A stretch of DNA of 55,313 nucleotides from Bacteroidota bacterium (GTDB lineage: Bacteria; Bacteroidota; Bacteroidia; Sphingobacteriales; Sphingobacteriaceae): positions 1 to 55,313 of the forward strand of contig JABDGE010000015.1 of assembly GCA_013286235.1 (NCBI GenBank), written 5' to 3'. Positions 23,447 through 32,684 of this stretch are shown in pieces (the stretch's first letter is position 1; the number at the start of each line of letters is the position of its first letter). Below the pieces are notes generated by a model that was not told the origin of the DNA, ran no database searches, and worked only from the letters and a program-made list of their open reading frames with translations. Position numbers and translations under genes: made by a program.

Positions 23447-26422
23447 ATGAAGCCCCTATTTACAATATTTACCATACTTGTTTTCCTTGCAGGCGAGGCT
23501 TACGCGCAAAGCGGGCGCCCCGTTCATGGAACGGTAATCGATTCAACCAAGCAATCGCTGCCAGGCGCCGCCATCCTGCTAACATCCGATCAACATGATA
23601 GTACAACCGCAATTGCCGACCTTAAGGGCAATTTTGTGTTCCCATCAGTAAAAGGGAATAAGGTGGTCATCACCGTAACCTCCATCGGGTATCAGGCGCT
23701 CAAGAGGCATTATGCGCTGGCGAATGATAACAACCCCGCTGATTTGGGCACTATTGTATTGAAGACCCAATCAAATATGCTTAACCAGGTAAACATCGTG
23801 GGGGTAGTTCCGATAAGGTTGACGGAGGATACAGTTGAATACCAGGCGAGCGCATATAAGGTTAGGGAGAATGCCCCTGTTGAAGACCTGATAAAGAAAT
23901 TGCCCGGTGTGGATGTCGACGTAAACGGCAACATAACCACCCAGGGTAAACAGGTAACTAAAGTAAGGATCAATGGAAAGGACTTTATGGGAGGCGATGT
24001 CCAAAGCGCAACAAAGAACCTGCCGGCTGATGTTGTTGAAAACATACAGATGATTGATGATTACGGCGACCAGGCGAACCTCACAGGCATAAAAACCGGC
24101 GAGCCCGATAAAATAATGAACATTACCATCAGGAAAGATAAGAACTACGGCTATTTTGGCCAGGCGACTGTCGGCGATGGTGAGGACGCACTCCCCCAAA
24201 GCCAGGGAATCCCCGATGAAAACCGGTATATCGGCTCACTAAATGTCTTCGATTTTAATGGCAACCAGCAGATCGCGGTTTTAGGAAGCATAAACAATAC
24301 CAACGTCAATACATTCACTTTCAATAGCAGCGGCGGTGGCGCAAGCAGTGCGGGCGGCGGTTTTGGCGGCGGTGGCGGCCAGGGCAACGCGGTGCGTAAC
24401 GCTATCGCTAACACCAGCAGCCTCGTAACTACGCAAAACGGATTAACCGATGCACACTATCTCGGTGGCAACTTTCGCGACCAGTGGGGAAAATATCTTT
24501 CCGTATATGGCAGCTACAGCTTTGCCGATAACACGGTAAACACTACAAATGTCATTTTGCAGCAGAATTTTTCATCGTTCAACCAAATGCAAAACAGCAA
24601 TGAAACAGATCAAAATATAAACCATCGCTTGACCTGGAATATGGAGTACAAACCTGATACGGTAAATTATTTGAAAATTACGCCTACGTTCTCCTACGCC
24701 GGCACCAACACCCATGACAATGAGTATTCTTCGATCATAAGGCCCAGGGGTACATCGTTTGATAGCACCGAATACAACGAATTAGCAAACGGTAATTCCC
24801 AGGCGCCAACTTACGGTTTTATTGGATTATATAATCGCCGGCTCGGGCACCGTCAGAATCTTAGCGTCAATTTTACTTTTAATTCTGCACCAAGCTGGTC
24901 ATACCAAAACCCCATTTATGATTATATAAAAGGCACACCAACTACCCCGCCTGATCAGGAGATCAGTACTTATACACGCACCGATAGTTACGGCACCACC
25001 TTGTCATACCTTTTTCCGATCGGTGTTCATTCTTATTGGGAATTTAATTATGCATTCAACATTGCCCTTACCGACAATAATACGCAAACAGAAGTTGCAT
25101 TCGATCCGACGGCCCCGGTATTCACAAGTGATAGCGCGCTTAGCAATGTATACCGCTATACATTCATTACTAACAAGCTTGGCTTTAATTACAGGTTCAT
25201 ACAAAAACTGTATAATTATACGCTGGGTCTGGGTTTCCAGCCCGCCACTTTGAACGGAACTTCACCGGCCATCGGGGTTAACACACATGTTACGACTTTC
25301 GATATTATCCCTACAGCGAGGTACACCTACAATTTTTCAAGAAGCCGGAATTTTACCATAAATTATAACGGATCAAGCAGCACGCCCAGTTTTTCACAAT
25401 TACAGCCCGTTACTAATTTTTCAAACGCACTTTACCCGGTTGAAGGCAACCCGGATCTCAAACCGCAATTCACCAATAATTTTTCGATAAGATATAACAA
25501 CTTCAGCTTTGCCAGCGGCGATATATTCTTTGTAAGGTTCCAATACACTGCAATATCAGATTATGTGGCTACAAATACCACAACATTTCCAAGCAAATAC
25601 AAGCCTGCATTAAAGCCGGCAGACTCCGTTTTTCAGAATACGATATTAACCCAATATCAGAATGCTAATGGCTACAATACCACTTCCGGCCAGGTAACGT
25701 ATGCAAAACCCTGGGATAACCGTAAATTTACCCTTTCCCTGCGAGGTACCGTTTCTTATACGAATAATATAGCTTACCTGACGAATGTTGATTCCGTAAA
25801 AAACACACCTAATCAGTATAACAGCACAACAGTTGAAAACATTTCGAAGAATTTACAGTTCACCCCGCAATTGCAATTTAGGGTGGATATTACAGATGTA
25901 ATTGACGCACAATTTTTAACAAACTATGCCATTAACCGAACGGCCAATTCAGTGCAAAATGCCCTTACCAATGGAACTGCCGACCTTAGGACCTGGAATA
26001 TAGGGGTGACCGGGAAAAATTATTTTGGCGACTGGACATTCAGCTACGACTATTCAAAAGCGACAAATTACGGGTATGCTGCAAGTGAGAACGTCACGAA
26101 CCCTAATATACTGAACTTATACCTCGAAAGGCGTTTTCTAAAGGACCATCGGGCAACCATACGCATATCGGTATTCGACTTATTTAACGAAAACACTGGA
26201 TTTACTTCCACAGAAACAGGAAGTTCGCTTACCGAAACGCATGTGAACAGGCTTGCGCGGTATTACCTGGGAACATTTACGTTAAGGCTCGAAAAATTCG
26301 CAGGCAAAGCGCCCACACAGGGACCAGGCATGCGCGGATTCAGGCGGGATGGCGGTGGCCCGGGCGGTGGTGGACCCGGTGGCGGAGGTGGTCCCGGTGG
26401 ACCCAGCGTCGATCCCGACTAA
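23447..26422 (+). CDS. TonB-receptor-like outer membrane beta-barrel protein
   Basis: 991 aa outer membrane protein. Signal peptide MKPLFTIFTILVFLAGEAYAQ. Next a carboxypeptidase-regulatory-like beta domain (RPVHGTVIDSTKQSLPGAAI to about residue 110), then a plug-like region (VEDLIKKLPGVDVDVNGNIT, VRINGKDFMGGD, DDYGDQANLTG), then a long barrel rich in aromatic-ended strands. A glycine-rich loop (SSGGGASSAGGGFGGGGGQG) lies near residue 300, and the C-terminus ends in a Gly-Pro tail instead of the usual aromatic last residue, which is unusual for a barrel. No TonB box is obvious. No SusD partner is adjacent, so it probably belongs to the SusD-less outer membrane barrel family. Cargo unknown. 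Confidence 0.88.
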   Translation: MKPLFTIFTILVFLAGEAYAQSGRPVHGTVIDSTKQSLPGAAILLTSDQHDSTTAIADLKGNFVFPSVKGNKVVITVTSIGYQALKRHYALANDNNPADLGTIVLKTQSNMLNQVNIVGVVPIRLTEDTVEYQASAYKVRENAPVEDLIKKLPGVDVDVNGNITTQGKQVTKVRINGKDFMGGDVQSATKNLPADVVENIQMIDDYGDQANLTGIKTGEPDKIMNITIRKDKNYGYFGQATVGDGEDALPQSQGIPDENRYIGSLNVFDFNGNQQIAVLGSINNTNVNTFTFNSSGGGASSAGGGFGGGGGQGNAVRNAIANTSSLVTTQNGLTDAHYLGGNFRDQWGKYLSVYGSYSFADNTVNTTNVILQQNFSSFNQMQNSNETDQNINHRLTWNMEYKPDTVNYLKITPTFSYAGTNTHDNEYSSIIRPRGTSFDSTEYNELANGNSQAPTYGFIGLYNRRLGHRQNLSVNFTFNSAPSWSYQNPIYDYIKGTPTTPPDQEISTYTRTDSYGTTLSYLFPIGVHSYWEFNYAFNIALTDNNTQTEVAFDPTAPVFTSDSALSNVYRYTFITNKLGFNYRFIQKLYNYTLGLGFQPATLNGTSPAIGVNTHVTTFDIIPTARYTYNFSRSRNFTINYNGSSSTPSFSQLQPVTNFSNALYPVEGNPDLKPQFTNNFSIRYNNFSFASGDIFFVRFQYTAISDYVATNTTTFPSKYKPALKPADSVFQNTILTQYQNANGYNTTSGQVTYAKPWDNRKFTLSLRGTVSYTNNIAYLTNVDSVKNTPNQYNSTTVENISKNLQFTPQLQFRVDITDVIDAQFLTNYAINRTANSVQNALTNGTADLRTWNIGVTGKNYFGDWTFSYDYSKATNYGYAASENVTNPNILNLYLERRFLKDHRATIRISVFDLFNENTGFTSTETGSSLTETHVNRLARYYLGTFTLRLEKFAGKAPTQGPGMRGFRRDGGGPGGGGPGGGGGPGGPSVDPD

Positions 26423-26443
26423 TTTCTTTACGATTTAATATTG

Positions 26444-26535
26444 CTATATCACTTGAGTTGTCTTAGCCGAAACGTCAGTCGCAGCTTTTCGCGATAGCTT
26501 CCGGACTTCCGGACTTCCCGACTTTCGGACTAACC
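26444..26535 (+). repeat. GAAACGTCAGTCGCAG-type dispersed element, copy 8
   Basis: TATATCACTTGAGTTGTC lead, core CGAAACGTCAGTCGCAGC, a decayed CGCGATAGC, then TTCCGGAC, TTCCGGAC, TTCCCGAC, TTTCGGAC. It directly abuts the stop codon of the leftward receiver-domain gene. Confidence 0.85.
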
Positions 26536-26907
26536 CTACTTTACGAGCATGGTATTGATAACACGCTCAAGATCCTCCAGGTCAAAAGGTTTGGCAAGAT
26601 AAGTTTCAGCGCCGGCGTGACTTGCAAGTAATTCGATATCGCTGTTAGCCGAAAAATAAATAACGGGTATATCCTTCAGCTGCTCATTTTTCTTGAGGAT
26701 TTGCGTGGCAATAATACCTCCATCATCAGGTATCCAGTTATCCATGATAATGATATCGGGTAACACCGCCGATATTTTTTCCGTGATCTGGTTACAATCG
26801 GTATAAGCATACACTTTCCAGCCTTGCTCCTCTAAAATAAAACTACAGATAGAAAGAATGTCTTCATCATCATCAAAAATGACGATTTTTTTTTCGGCGT
26901 TTATCAT
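26536..26907 (-). CDS. single-domain response regulator (CheY-like receiver)
   Basis: A 123-aa receiver domain without an output domain. The key residues are intact: the acidic pair Asp12/Asp13 in VIFDDDEDI, the phospho-acceptor Asp56 in IIIMDNWIP, Ser86 in VIYFSAN and Lys106 in YLAKPF. It probably signals by protein-protein contact to an unlinked kinase or effector. No kinase is adjacent. It is a single gene between two non-coding stretches and ends directly at a dispersed element. Confidence 0.95.
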   Translation of the reverse strand: MINAEKKIVIFDDDEDILSICSFILEEQGWKVYAYTDCNQITEKISAVLPDIIIMDNWIPDDGGIIATQILKKNEQLKDIPVIYFSANSDIELLASHAGAETYLAKPFDLEDLERVINTMLVK

Positions 26908-27056
26908 TGGCTAAACTGATATATGAAACTATACAATACAATTAATAAATGCAAATTGTTTTTTTAATGTTCAATTAATTTTAACAAAAAGCGAATTGAG
27001 GTAAAAAACATTAAATTGCTATCAATCTTTTTTTAAACTTCCTGCTTTTATACGTT
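26908..27056. other. AT-rich spacer upstream of the receiver gene
   Basis: Shared divergent spacer between the receiver-domain gene and the remnant at 27057; no repeat or structure recognised. Confidence 0.4.
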
Positions 27057-27244
27057 ATGCGATCGAAAAATGCGATAATTTTTATTGTAATAATTACCTC
27101 TCCTTTACACCTGCTGGCCCAACCGGTGATAACTGATTTTAACGGCTGAACGATACAGTTCAGCAGTATAAAAAAGCTGCGTGGGACTTCCCGGGCAACA
27201 CAAAGCCCCGGTTTTTTGCATACAAACACATGCTGGCCATTTAA
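27057..27244 (+). pseudogene. remnant of a small secreted protein
   Basis: ATG 27057 opens MRSKNAIIFIVIITSPLHLL followed by AQPVITDFNG and a TGA at 27149. The first part is a convincing Sec signal peptide. Two frames over, starting at 27146, the sequence continues LNDTVQQYKKAAWDFPGNTK and PRFFAYKHMLAI, which looks like real protein, and ends in TAA at 27244. One missing base near 27144-27146 joins the two. I do not recognise the family. The region also holds a 7-bp inverted repeat (GCTGAAC/GTTCAGC, 27145-27164) and a CCGGG/CCCGG hairpin with T6 (27191-27217). It could be decayed or simply mis-sequenced. Confidence 0.45.
27191..27217 (+). terminator. weak terminator-like hairpin in the remnant region
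   Basis: CCGGG and CCCGG arms with an 11-base loop, followed by TTTTTT. It could end a transcript from the remnant gene. Confidence 0.35.
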
Positions 27245-27527
27245 GTTTGGCGATGGGCAACTTTTTCGTGGAATTGGCGAAAACGTTGCATAGGCGTCGC
27301 ATTCGTTCGAAAATCCCAAATGAACTTACGATTATCTGCTGCTAATGCTTGCAAAAATGGAGTCGATTTCTTTCGAAACCGGATGTGCAACCGGAACAGG
27401 CCCTTCGAATGGAGTCGACCAGGCAAAGTGCCAATGCAGACCAATATTTTAACGCGGGTGCAATAGAGAAGTGCTGTATTTAACCGGCTCGCCTGGCCTT
27501 CCCCGGGATAGACGCGGATGTTCAATA
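27245..27527. other. non-coding stretch after the secreted remnant
   Basis: No convincing gene. Short open frames here on both strands lack starts, signals or family motifs. It is convergent territory between the remnant and the leftward barrel gene. Confidence 0.4.
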
Positions 27528-28097
27528 CTAAAAGCTATACCCCAGCCCAAACTTAAAACCTGATTCGGACAGGTTATTTTCAGTCCGGGTAATAGCATAT
27601 TGGCGCAAGTATGGATTAACAAAGATTGTAAGATGGTCGTAGGTATACTGCGCACCGACCCCAACCTCGACACCCAGTCCCGACTGGGATTGAATTACGT
27701 CATCGTTAACGTAGTTAGTCTGTTTGTCGATCAAACACCCGGCATCGGCAAATAAGTACTTAAGAAAGGTGAATTTAGCGTAAATCGGAACAGAGATCGT
27801 TTTTACGTTTCCGTTGGAATAAATATTCCCTAAACCGGCTTCAATTACATTAAGTTGAACTTTATCGTTGGAAACCAATAAGCCTGTTTCAATAGAAAAA
27901 AATTTGTTAATGGCCCGTGAATACATGACACCAAACAGGTTGCCGGTTTTTTGATCGTACCCATAGTCGCCAATCGCATCATGAATGTCAACATTGGTCG
28001 TTGAAAAACCATACACTGCCGAAATGGTATTTGGTGATTGCGCATACGATGCCATGCTGATGAAGATCAGCGGTATAAGGAAAAAATTAAACTTCAT
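27528..28097 (-). CDS. small outer membrane beta-barrel protein, 189 aa
   Basis: Signal peptide MKFNFFLIPLIFISMASYAQ, then alternating hydrophobic strands with glycine turns, such as LFGVMYSRAINKFFSIETGL, and SVPIYAKFTFLKYLFADAG, and a terminal Phe (FKFGLGYSF), the hallmark recognised by the BAM machinery. This fits the porin-like family of about 200 aa, probably an 8-strand barrel. No enzymatic motif is seen. It is 100 bp downstream of the GH78-like gene start region on the same strand, so co-transcription after that gene is possible. Confidence 0.85.
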   Translation of the reverse strand: MKFNFFLIPLIFISMASYAQSPNTISAVYGFSTTNVDIHDAIGDYGYDQKTGNLFGVMYSRAINKFFSIETGLLVSNDKVQLNVIEAGLGNIYSNGNVKTISVPIYAKFTFLKYLFADAGCLIDKQTNYVNDDVIQSQSGLGVEVGVGAQYTYDHLTIFVNPYLRQYAITRTENNLSESGFKFGLGYSF

Positions 28098-28197
28098 TTT
28101 TTTGCGATTGTTTACCGTTAGTGTGATGATTATAAAGGGATTTCAAGGCATTACGGGGAAAATACCAATTGCGTAACAGCAAACTTGACAGTTTGTA

Positions 28198-30573
28198 TCA
28201 AAATAAATTTTCGCCGGCCTTCAACGGGTATGTTTTGCCCTTCCAAATAAATATACCCGATGTTTTTGGCGGCAGGTGGATGTTGATCTTCCAATTGGTT
28301 CCATTTTTTGCATAGCTGACAGCTATTTTCCCGTTTGGATGCGGGATTTCGCCTGACGCATGTTCCAGGCTTCCCAAGTGCGGTTCTATCTTTACTTTGC
28401 TGAATCCCGGAGCATAGCTGTCAATACCCAAAACCGTCCGGAAGAATTCTATGTTCGGGCTGGCTCCCCATGCATGGCAGTCGGAGCGGGAATGCGGCAG
28501 ATCGGAAATCTCCGCCCAGGTTGTCAGGCCCGTGGCGATATTTTTTCGCCAAATATCCAACCAGCTCATATAGTCGTTGCCCAATCCGCCTTCTGCCAGG
28601 GCCTGGTGCATATAATATTTAAAGTAGATGGTGCATTGGGTTAAGGTGGTGTCGCTCAATATCTTTTTGCTCAAGGCCGTCGCGTCCGTCCCTGTCGACA
28701 AACCCGCCAGTATGGCCAGCGAATTGGCATGCTGCGAGAAAAGAGTTTTGTCCTCCGTATCGCTATAAAGGCCCCTGTCCGCATCCCAGTATTTGCGTTG
28801 AATAGTTTGCTTCAGCTGGGCGGCTTTCTCGCCATAAAGCCTTGCAAGGGCCGTCATTCCCATTTTACTTTCCATCTCGCCCGCCATTTGATAAGCCAGC
28901 AGTAATTGCATATCCAGCATAGAGGACCCGCCATCTTTGCCGGTGGGCGGCATGCCCGATCGCCAATCTTTTTCGTCGGCCCAGTCGACAAAAGTCCAGT
29001 AAGGCGTTCCCTTTAAGGAACCGTCAGCCTGCTGATACTTGCCAAAAAAATCCAGCACCGACCGTACTCCCGGCAATTTGTCTTTCACAAAGCTGCTATC
29101 GGGCCGGTACATCCAATAATCGTGCAGTACACCAATATACCACAAAGAAAAGGTAGAAATTATCTGCGGGCTGTACGAGGGGTGGCGGCTTAGGGTGAGT
29201 CCTTCGGCCAGACGGGAATGGTCCATCAGGTTAATTGCATTACGGGCCAGCCGGTCGTCGCCACTGTTATAATAGGATACCATCGCCTGGATGCGCGTAT
29301 CGCCAATGTATTGTAATTGCTCGTAGTAAGGGCAATCCATATAGGTTTCCATGGCGTCCAGTCGTGCGGTACGCCAGCCGATATCCAGTATTTTTTGCAT
29401 TTCAGGATCGCCGGTCTCAAGCTTCGCATTCAACACAAACGGGTAGCCGGTAAATGTGCCGTAGATATCATCAATGACCAGGGGTTCATCTGTTGTTTGC
29501 ACCCTTAACCGGATGTACCGGTACGTCCGCCAGTAAAGCGTAGTAAAGGATTGGCCGGCAGTGCCATCGGAAATGATACTGTCGCGCCGGCCGGCAAAAT
29601 CTTTACCCTCCACATCATTGCGGTTGCCTTTCCGGCTGCCAAACTTAGCCAGGTTGTCGAACAATGCCTCCGCATACATCAGCGATATACCGGCGCCCTT
29701 GCCTTTGCTAAAGTTTAGCGTTAAATAAGCGCTGGTTAGGTAAGTTTGATCCATCAGCAGGGTGGCGGTAGTATGGGCAGGTATGGTAACAGGTGTTTTT
29801 GTTGCAGGGAAGATTGCGGGTACCGTAATGCCGTCCGACTTACGCAAAAGGGGAATCCTTTGATAGCTGCGTTCCATTTGCGGAATAGATGAAGGCACCA
29901 GCATCCAGCCAAACGCGTCGGCTATGCCCTTTGGCTTGCCATGATCGAGCCTCTCAGCTGCCGGCCAATAGATATCATTGACGGTGGTATCTATCCAGTT
30001 TTTCACCGATTTGTTCATATCCACCAGTTCTCCCGGTCCGGCCACATAATAAGTCGGATAGCCGACTCCTGTAATGGGGGTATATCCCTTATCCTGCAGG
30101 CACTTCCAGCTGTCGTCGGTGTTCAGTATTTCTTCAGTCGTTGTGTTCCCTTGTAAAATAAATGCCGTTCGTAATGAGATTTGTGCTTCGGGCCGTGTTT
30201 CCGCCTCATTCCATACAATAGCTGCAACGCTATTGTTGCCTGTCTTTAAGTAAGACGCCAAATCAATGGATTCATAATTCCAATAATAGGTATCGCCGCG
30301 TGCCGGTCCAACGGAAACAAGCGTCCCATCCACGTACAGTTTATACCGGTTATCCGCCGAAACTTTTACAATAAAACTGGCCGGCTTTACAACAAGGCTG
30401 ATGTTTTTACGGAAACAATAAACACCGTATTCCCTACCAGGATCATTAGCAGGTGCTATCCAATAAGCGTTCCAGGGTTTGCTCAAAACGGTATGATCAT
30501 TGGCAATCTGCGAATAAGCAGGCTTGGCCGCCAGTATCGTAAAACCTATAAAAGCAAGAAGAAATAATCGCAT
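28198..30573 (-). CDS. GH78-like alpha-L-rhamnosidase family protein
   Basis: A secreted glycoside hydrolase of the six-hairpin type, related to alpha-L-rhamnosidases. Signal peptide MRLFLLAFIGFTILAAKPAYS. The N-terminal beta domain resembles the rhamnosidase N domain (FIVKVSADNRYKLYVDGTLV, GPARGDTYYWNYESIDLASY). The alpha/alpha-toroid carries METYMDCPYYEQLQYIGDTR, the block that holds general-acid residues in GH78, and later TWAEISDLPHSRSDCHAWGA. The C-terminal beta domain has PHLGSLEHASGEIPHPNGKI. At 791 aa it is in range for the family. It probably removes terminal sugars from plant or microbial glycans in the periplasm; true specificity cannot be read from sequence. Confidence 0.9.
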   Translation of the reverse strand: MRLFLLAFIGFTILAAKPAYSQIANDHTVLSKPWNAYWIAPANDPGREYGVYCFRKNISLVVKPASFIVKVSADNRYKLYVDGTLVSVGPARGDTYYWNYESIDLASYLKTGNNSVAAIVWNEAETRPEAQISLRTAFILQGNTTTEEILNTDDSWKCLQDKGYTPITGVGYPTYYVAGPGELVDMNKSVKNWIDTTVNDIYWPAAERLDHGKPKGIADAFGWMLVPSSIPQMERSYQRIPLLRKSDGITVPAIFPATKTPVTIPAHTTATLLMDQTYLTSAYLTLNFSKGKGAGISLMYAEALFDNLAKFGSRKGNRNDVEGKDFAGRRDSIISDGTAGQSFTTLYWRTYRYIRLRVQTTDEPLVIDDIYGTFTGYPFVLNAKLETGDPEMQKILDIGWRTARLDAMETYMDCPYYEQLQYIGDTRIQAMVSYYNSGDDRLARNAINLMDHSRLAEGLTLSRHPSYSPQIISTFSLWYIGVLHDYWMYRPDSSFVKDKLPGVRSVLDFFGKYQQADGSLKGTPYWTFVDWADEKDWRSGMPPTGKDGGSSMLDMQLLLAYQMAGEMESKMGMTALARLYGEKAAQLKQTIQRKYWDADRGLYSDTEDKTLFSQHANSLAILAGLSTGTDATALSKKILSDTTLTQCTIYFKYYMHQALAEGGLGNDYMSWLDIWRKNIATGLTTWAEISDLPHSRSDCHAWGASPNIEFFRTVLGIDSYAPGFSKVKIEPHLGSLEHASGEIPHPNGKIAVSYAKNGTNWKINIHLPPKTSGIFIWKGKTYPLKAGENLF

Positions 30574-30723
30574 AACAGGGTACTATTATAGTTCCTAAAT
30601 ATAGACAGCTGGATCCGGTAACAGAAATAATATCATTAAGAACAGCAGCAACAGCGCATTCTCAAGTGCATTGCCGATTTGGCGGGGCCCAGGTTTCCGT
30701 GAAAGAGTGTTTTGCGGACGAAA

Positions 30724-31152
30724 TCACGATTGTATATAGCTTTTCAATTGCTCAATCGTCTCTTCATGAGATAGAATTGTTTCATCAATTACGTCCGTGA
30801 TGGAAATGATGCCGCAAAGCTGGTCGTCCTTAAAAACAGGTAAATAACGAATACTGCTCTCACTCATAATATGCATGCACGTTTCGATGGAATTATCGGG
30901 CAATATACGGGGCAAACCAGTGCTCATAATTTCCCGCACCTGGGTTTCAAGCGACGATTTGCCATGTAATATTACTTTTCGGGCGTAATCGCGTTCTGTA
31001 AGGAGTCCCGCGTATCCGCCATTCTCGGTAATCACAACCGAGCCGATATTTTTGTCTGCCATCAGCTTCAATGCTTCTAAAACGGTGGTCCCTCCGTCAA
31101 TTGCGACGACGCTGCTTCCTTTCCGGGTTAGGATATTCGACACTTTTTTCAT
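30724..31152 (-). CDS. CBS-pair domain protein
   Basis: Two CBS motifs make up the whole protein: VVAIDGGTTVLEALKLMADK with IGSVVITENGGYAGLLTERD, then ILPDNSIETCMHIMSESSIR with YLPVFKDDQLCGIISITDV. Such stand-alone pairs bind adenosine nucleotides and act as sensors. The open frame reaches 31215, but the first 21 codons look non-coding and the ATG at 31152 (MKKVSNILTRKG) fits the family start; this gives 142 aa. It is a solo gene; partner unknown. Confidence 0.88.
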   Translation of the reverse strand: MKKVSNILTRKGSSVVAIDGGTTVLEALKLMADKNIGSVVITENGGYAGLLTERDYARKVILHGKSSLETQVREIMSTGLPRILPDNSIETCMHIMSESSIRYLPVFKDDQLCGIISITDVIDETILSHEETIEQLKSYIQS

Positions 31153-31427
31153 AATAACTTGGTTGTCAATGGTAAATTGGTTATCAAATATAAAGGTATA
31201 ATTCATATTACCCAAGTCAATATTCTCATTTTACCATTAATTTGTTTTATCATTGTCATCAAAAAAATGCTGATTCGACACAATCTCAATTTCCCCGGGA
31301 CTTAATAGTTAACCACAACGAAAGTAATTGTTACAATTTTGTGATAATTACTTTCAATTCTTGGCGGTTTAAATCACACACCATACTTTTACTGACCTCT
31401 TAGCCGATAATGATAAATTATGTTTCT

Positions 31428-31613
31428 ATGCCGAAAAAAACGCTTATTTGCCACAAATGTCATTCCCCTTTTCATTTTAAAAAAAGACGAAATTGGTTTG
31501 GCCGGAACATCCTTTTTTTTTTACCCATCAAACGGTATTTCTGCGCCAGGTGCTTAAAAGACCGCTACCTGTTTATAACTGATAAGGAATCCGACCAATA
31601 CGAAAAAGTTTGA
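31428..31613 (+). CDS. small zinc-ribbon-like protein, 61 aa
   Basis: Contains CHKC near the N-terminus (ICHKCHSPFHF) and CARC near the C-terminal third (YFCARCLKDRY), a four-cysteine arrangement able to bind one zinc. The protein is very basic (KKRRNW, KRYF). An ATG at 31410 would add six residues (MINYVS) before MPKKTLI; the second is chosen because the charged start is compact, but either is possible. No membrane segment. Function unknown; perhaps nucleic-acid or ribosome binding. Confidence 0.65.
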   Translation: MPKKTLICHKCHSPFHFKKRRNWFGRNILFFLPIKRYFCARCLKDRYLFITDKESDQYEKV

Positions 31614-31885
31614 TGATAAGCCAGTAGCAGCATTTTTCTCCACGACTTTATCCCTGCCTAAAATTGGCAAAGATTCCGGCTTTCATTTAATGCGAAAGAA
31701 GCTAACCGGTAAACTTAAGTGAAAGCCAATGTTGAACAACGGCGTTCCCTGAGGGACGGGAATTGAAATGGATTAAAACGTAACAGTATTAATATAATCG
31801 CCCGCTTTTGCTTTCACATAAAAAAATACATTATTTTTACGAACCAGTGTAAACGCAGTTAAACTGCCGGGTAAAAAAATGAAAA

Positions 31886-32545
31886 ATGAAAAAAATCCTT
31901 TTATTGATTACGGTATTTTTTGCCGCAAATTTTTCGCTTATGGCGCAAAAAGTAAGTCTTTTTGATGGTAAGACAACCAATGGCTGGCACGCCTATTTGC
32001 AAAAAGGTCCGGGCGCCTGGAGCGCAGTAGACGGAACGCTGCAGCTTGATCCAAAAGCGCCAAACCAGGGCGACCTGGTGACGAACAAAGAATACGAGAA
32101 CTATGAGCTTTCATTGGAATGGAAAATTGCCGTAGGCGGTAACAGCGGCATTATCTTCGGAGTTCATGAAGATCCCTCTTTTGATCAAACCTACCTGACG
32201 GGCATCGAAATGCAAATATTGGACGATAAAGAGGCCGAAGACAATAAACTGGCTACCCACCGCGCAGGCGCCCTGTACGACATGGAAGCGCCATCCCACC
32301 CGGCAAAACCAGCTGGTGAGTGGAATAAGGTAACCATCAAAAAATTGAACGGACACCTCACATTTTGGCTGAATGGTGAAATCGTAATTGATATACAAAT
32401 GGGCGGCCCTGAATGGAATAAATTGCTTAACCAAAGCAAATTCAAAACCTGGAAAGGCTTTGCCGCCTACCCGAAGGGCCACATCGCCCTGCAGGACCAC
32501 GGCGCAGTTGTTTCATTTAAAAACATTACTATAAAAGAACTTTAG
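31886..32545 (+). CDS. DUF1080 (3-keto-disaccharide hydrolase domain) protein, secreted
   Basis: Signal peptide MKKILLLITVFFAANFSLMA, then the DUF1080 sandwich: SLFDGKTTNGWHAYLQKGP, DLVTNKEYENYELSLEWK, GGNSGIIFGVHEDP, GIEMQILDDKEAEDNKLATH, GEWNKVTIKKLNGHLTFWLN and GHIALQDHGAVVSFKNITIK. At 219 aa it is the short single-domain form. It starts a rightward run with a GMC oxidoreductase and its small subunit, as in loci where a dehydrogenase makes 3-keto-glycosides and DUF1080 proteins cleave them. The gap to the GMC gene (139 bp) contains an inverted word array and a reversed dispersed element. Confidence 0.93.
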   Translation: MKKILLLITVFFAANFSLMAQKVSLFDGKTTNGWHAYLQKGPGAWSAVDGTLQLDPKAPNQGDLVTNKEYENYELSLEWKIAVGGNSGIIFGVHEDPSFDQTYLTGIEMQILDDKEAEDNKLATHRAGALYDMEAPSHPAKPAGEWNKVTIKKLNGHLTFWLNGEIVIDIQMGGPEWNKLLNQSKFKTWKGFAAYPKGHIALQDHGAVVSFKNITIKEL

Positions 32546-32549
32546 GGGA

Positions 32550-32668
32550 GAGAGATTAGAGAACAGAGATTAGAGATTAGAAAAAGTCCGGAAGTCCGGA
32601 AGACCGAAAGACGAATTATTATAATTCAAATCACTAACCTCTAACCTCTAACCTCTAATCTCCAATCG
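32550..32668. repeat. inverted array of 7-base words with a dispersed element inside (element iii)
   Basis: The left arm has GAGATTAG words (32550-32580). The right arm has CTAACCT, CTAACCT, CTAATCT words (32633-32668), which are roughly reverse complements. Between them lies dispersed element copy 9 in reverse orientation (AAGTCCGGAAGTCCGG, then AAGACCGAAAGACG; 32581-32616). It fills the DUF1080-GMC spacer. Confidence 0.7.
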
Positions 32669-32684
32669 CTACTCTCAAACGCAA

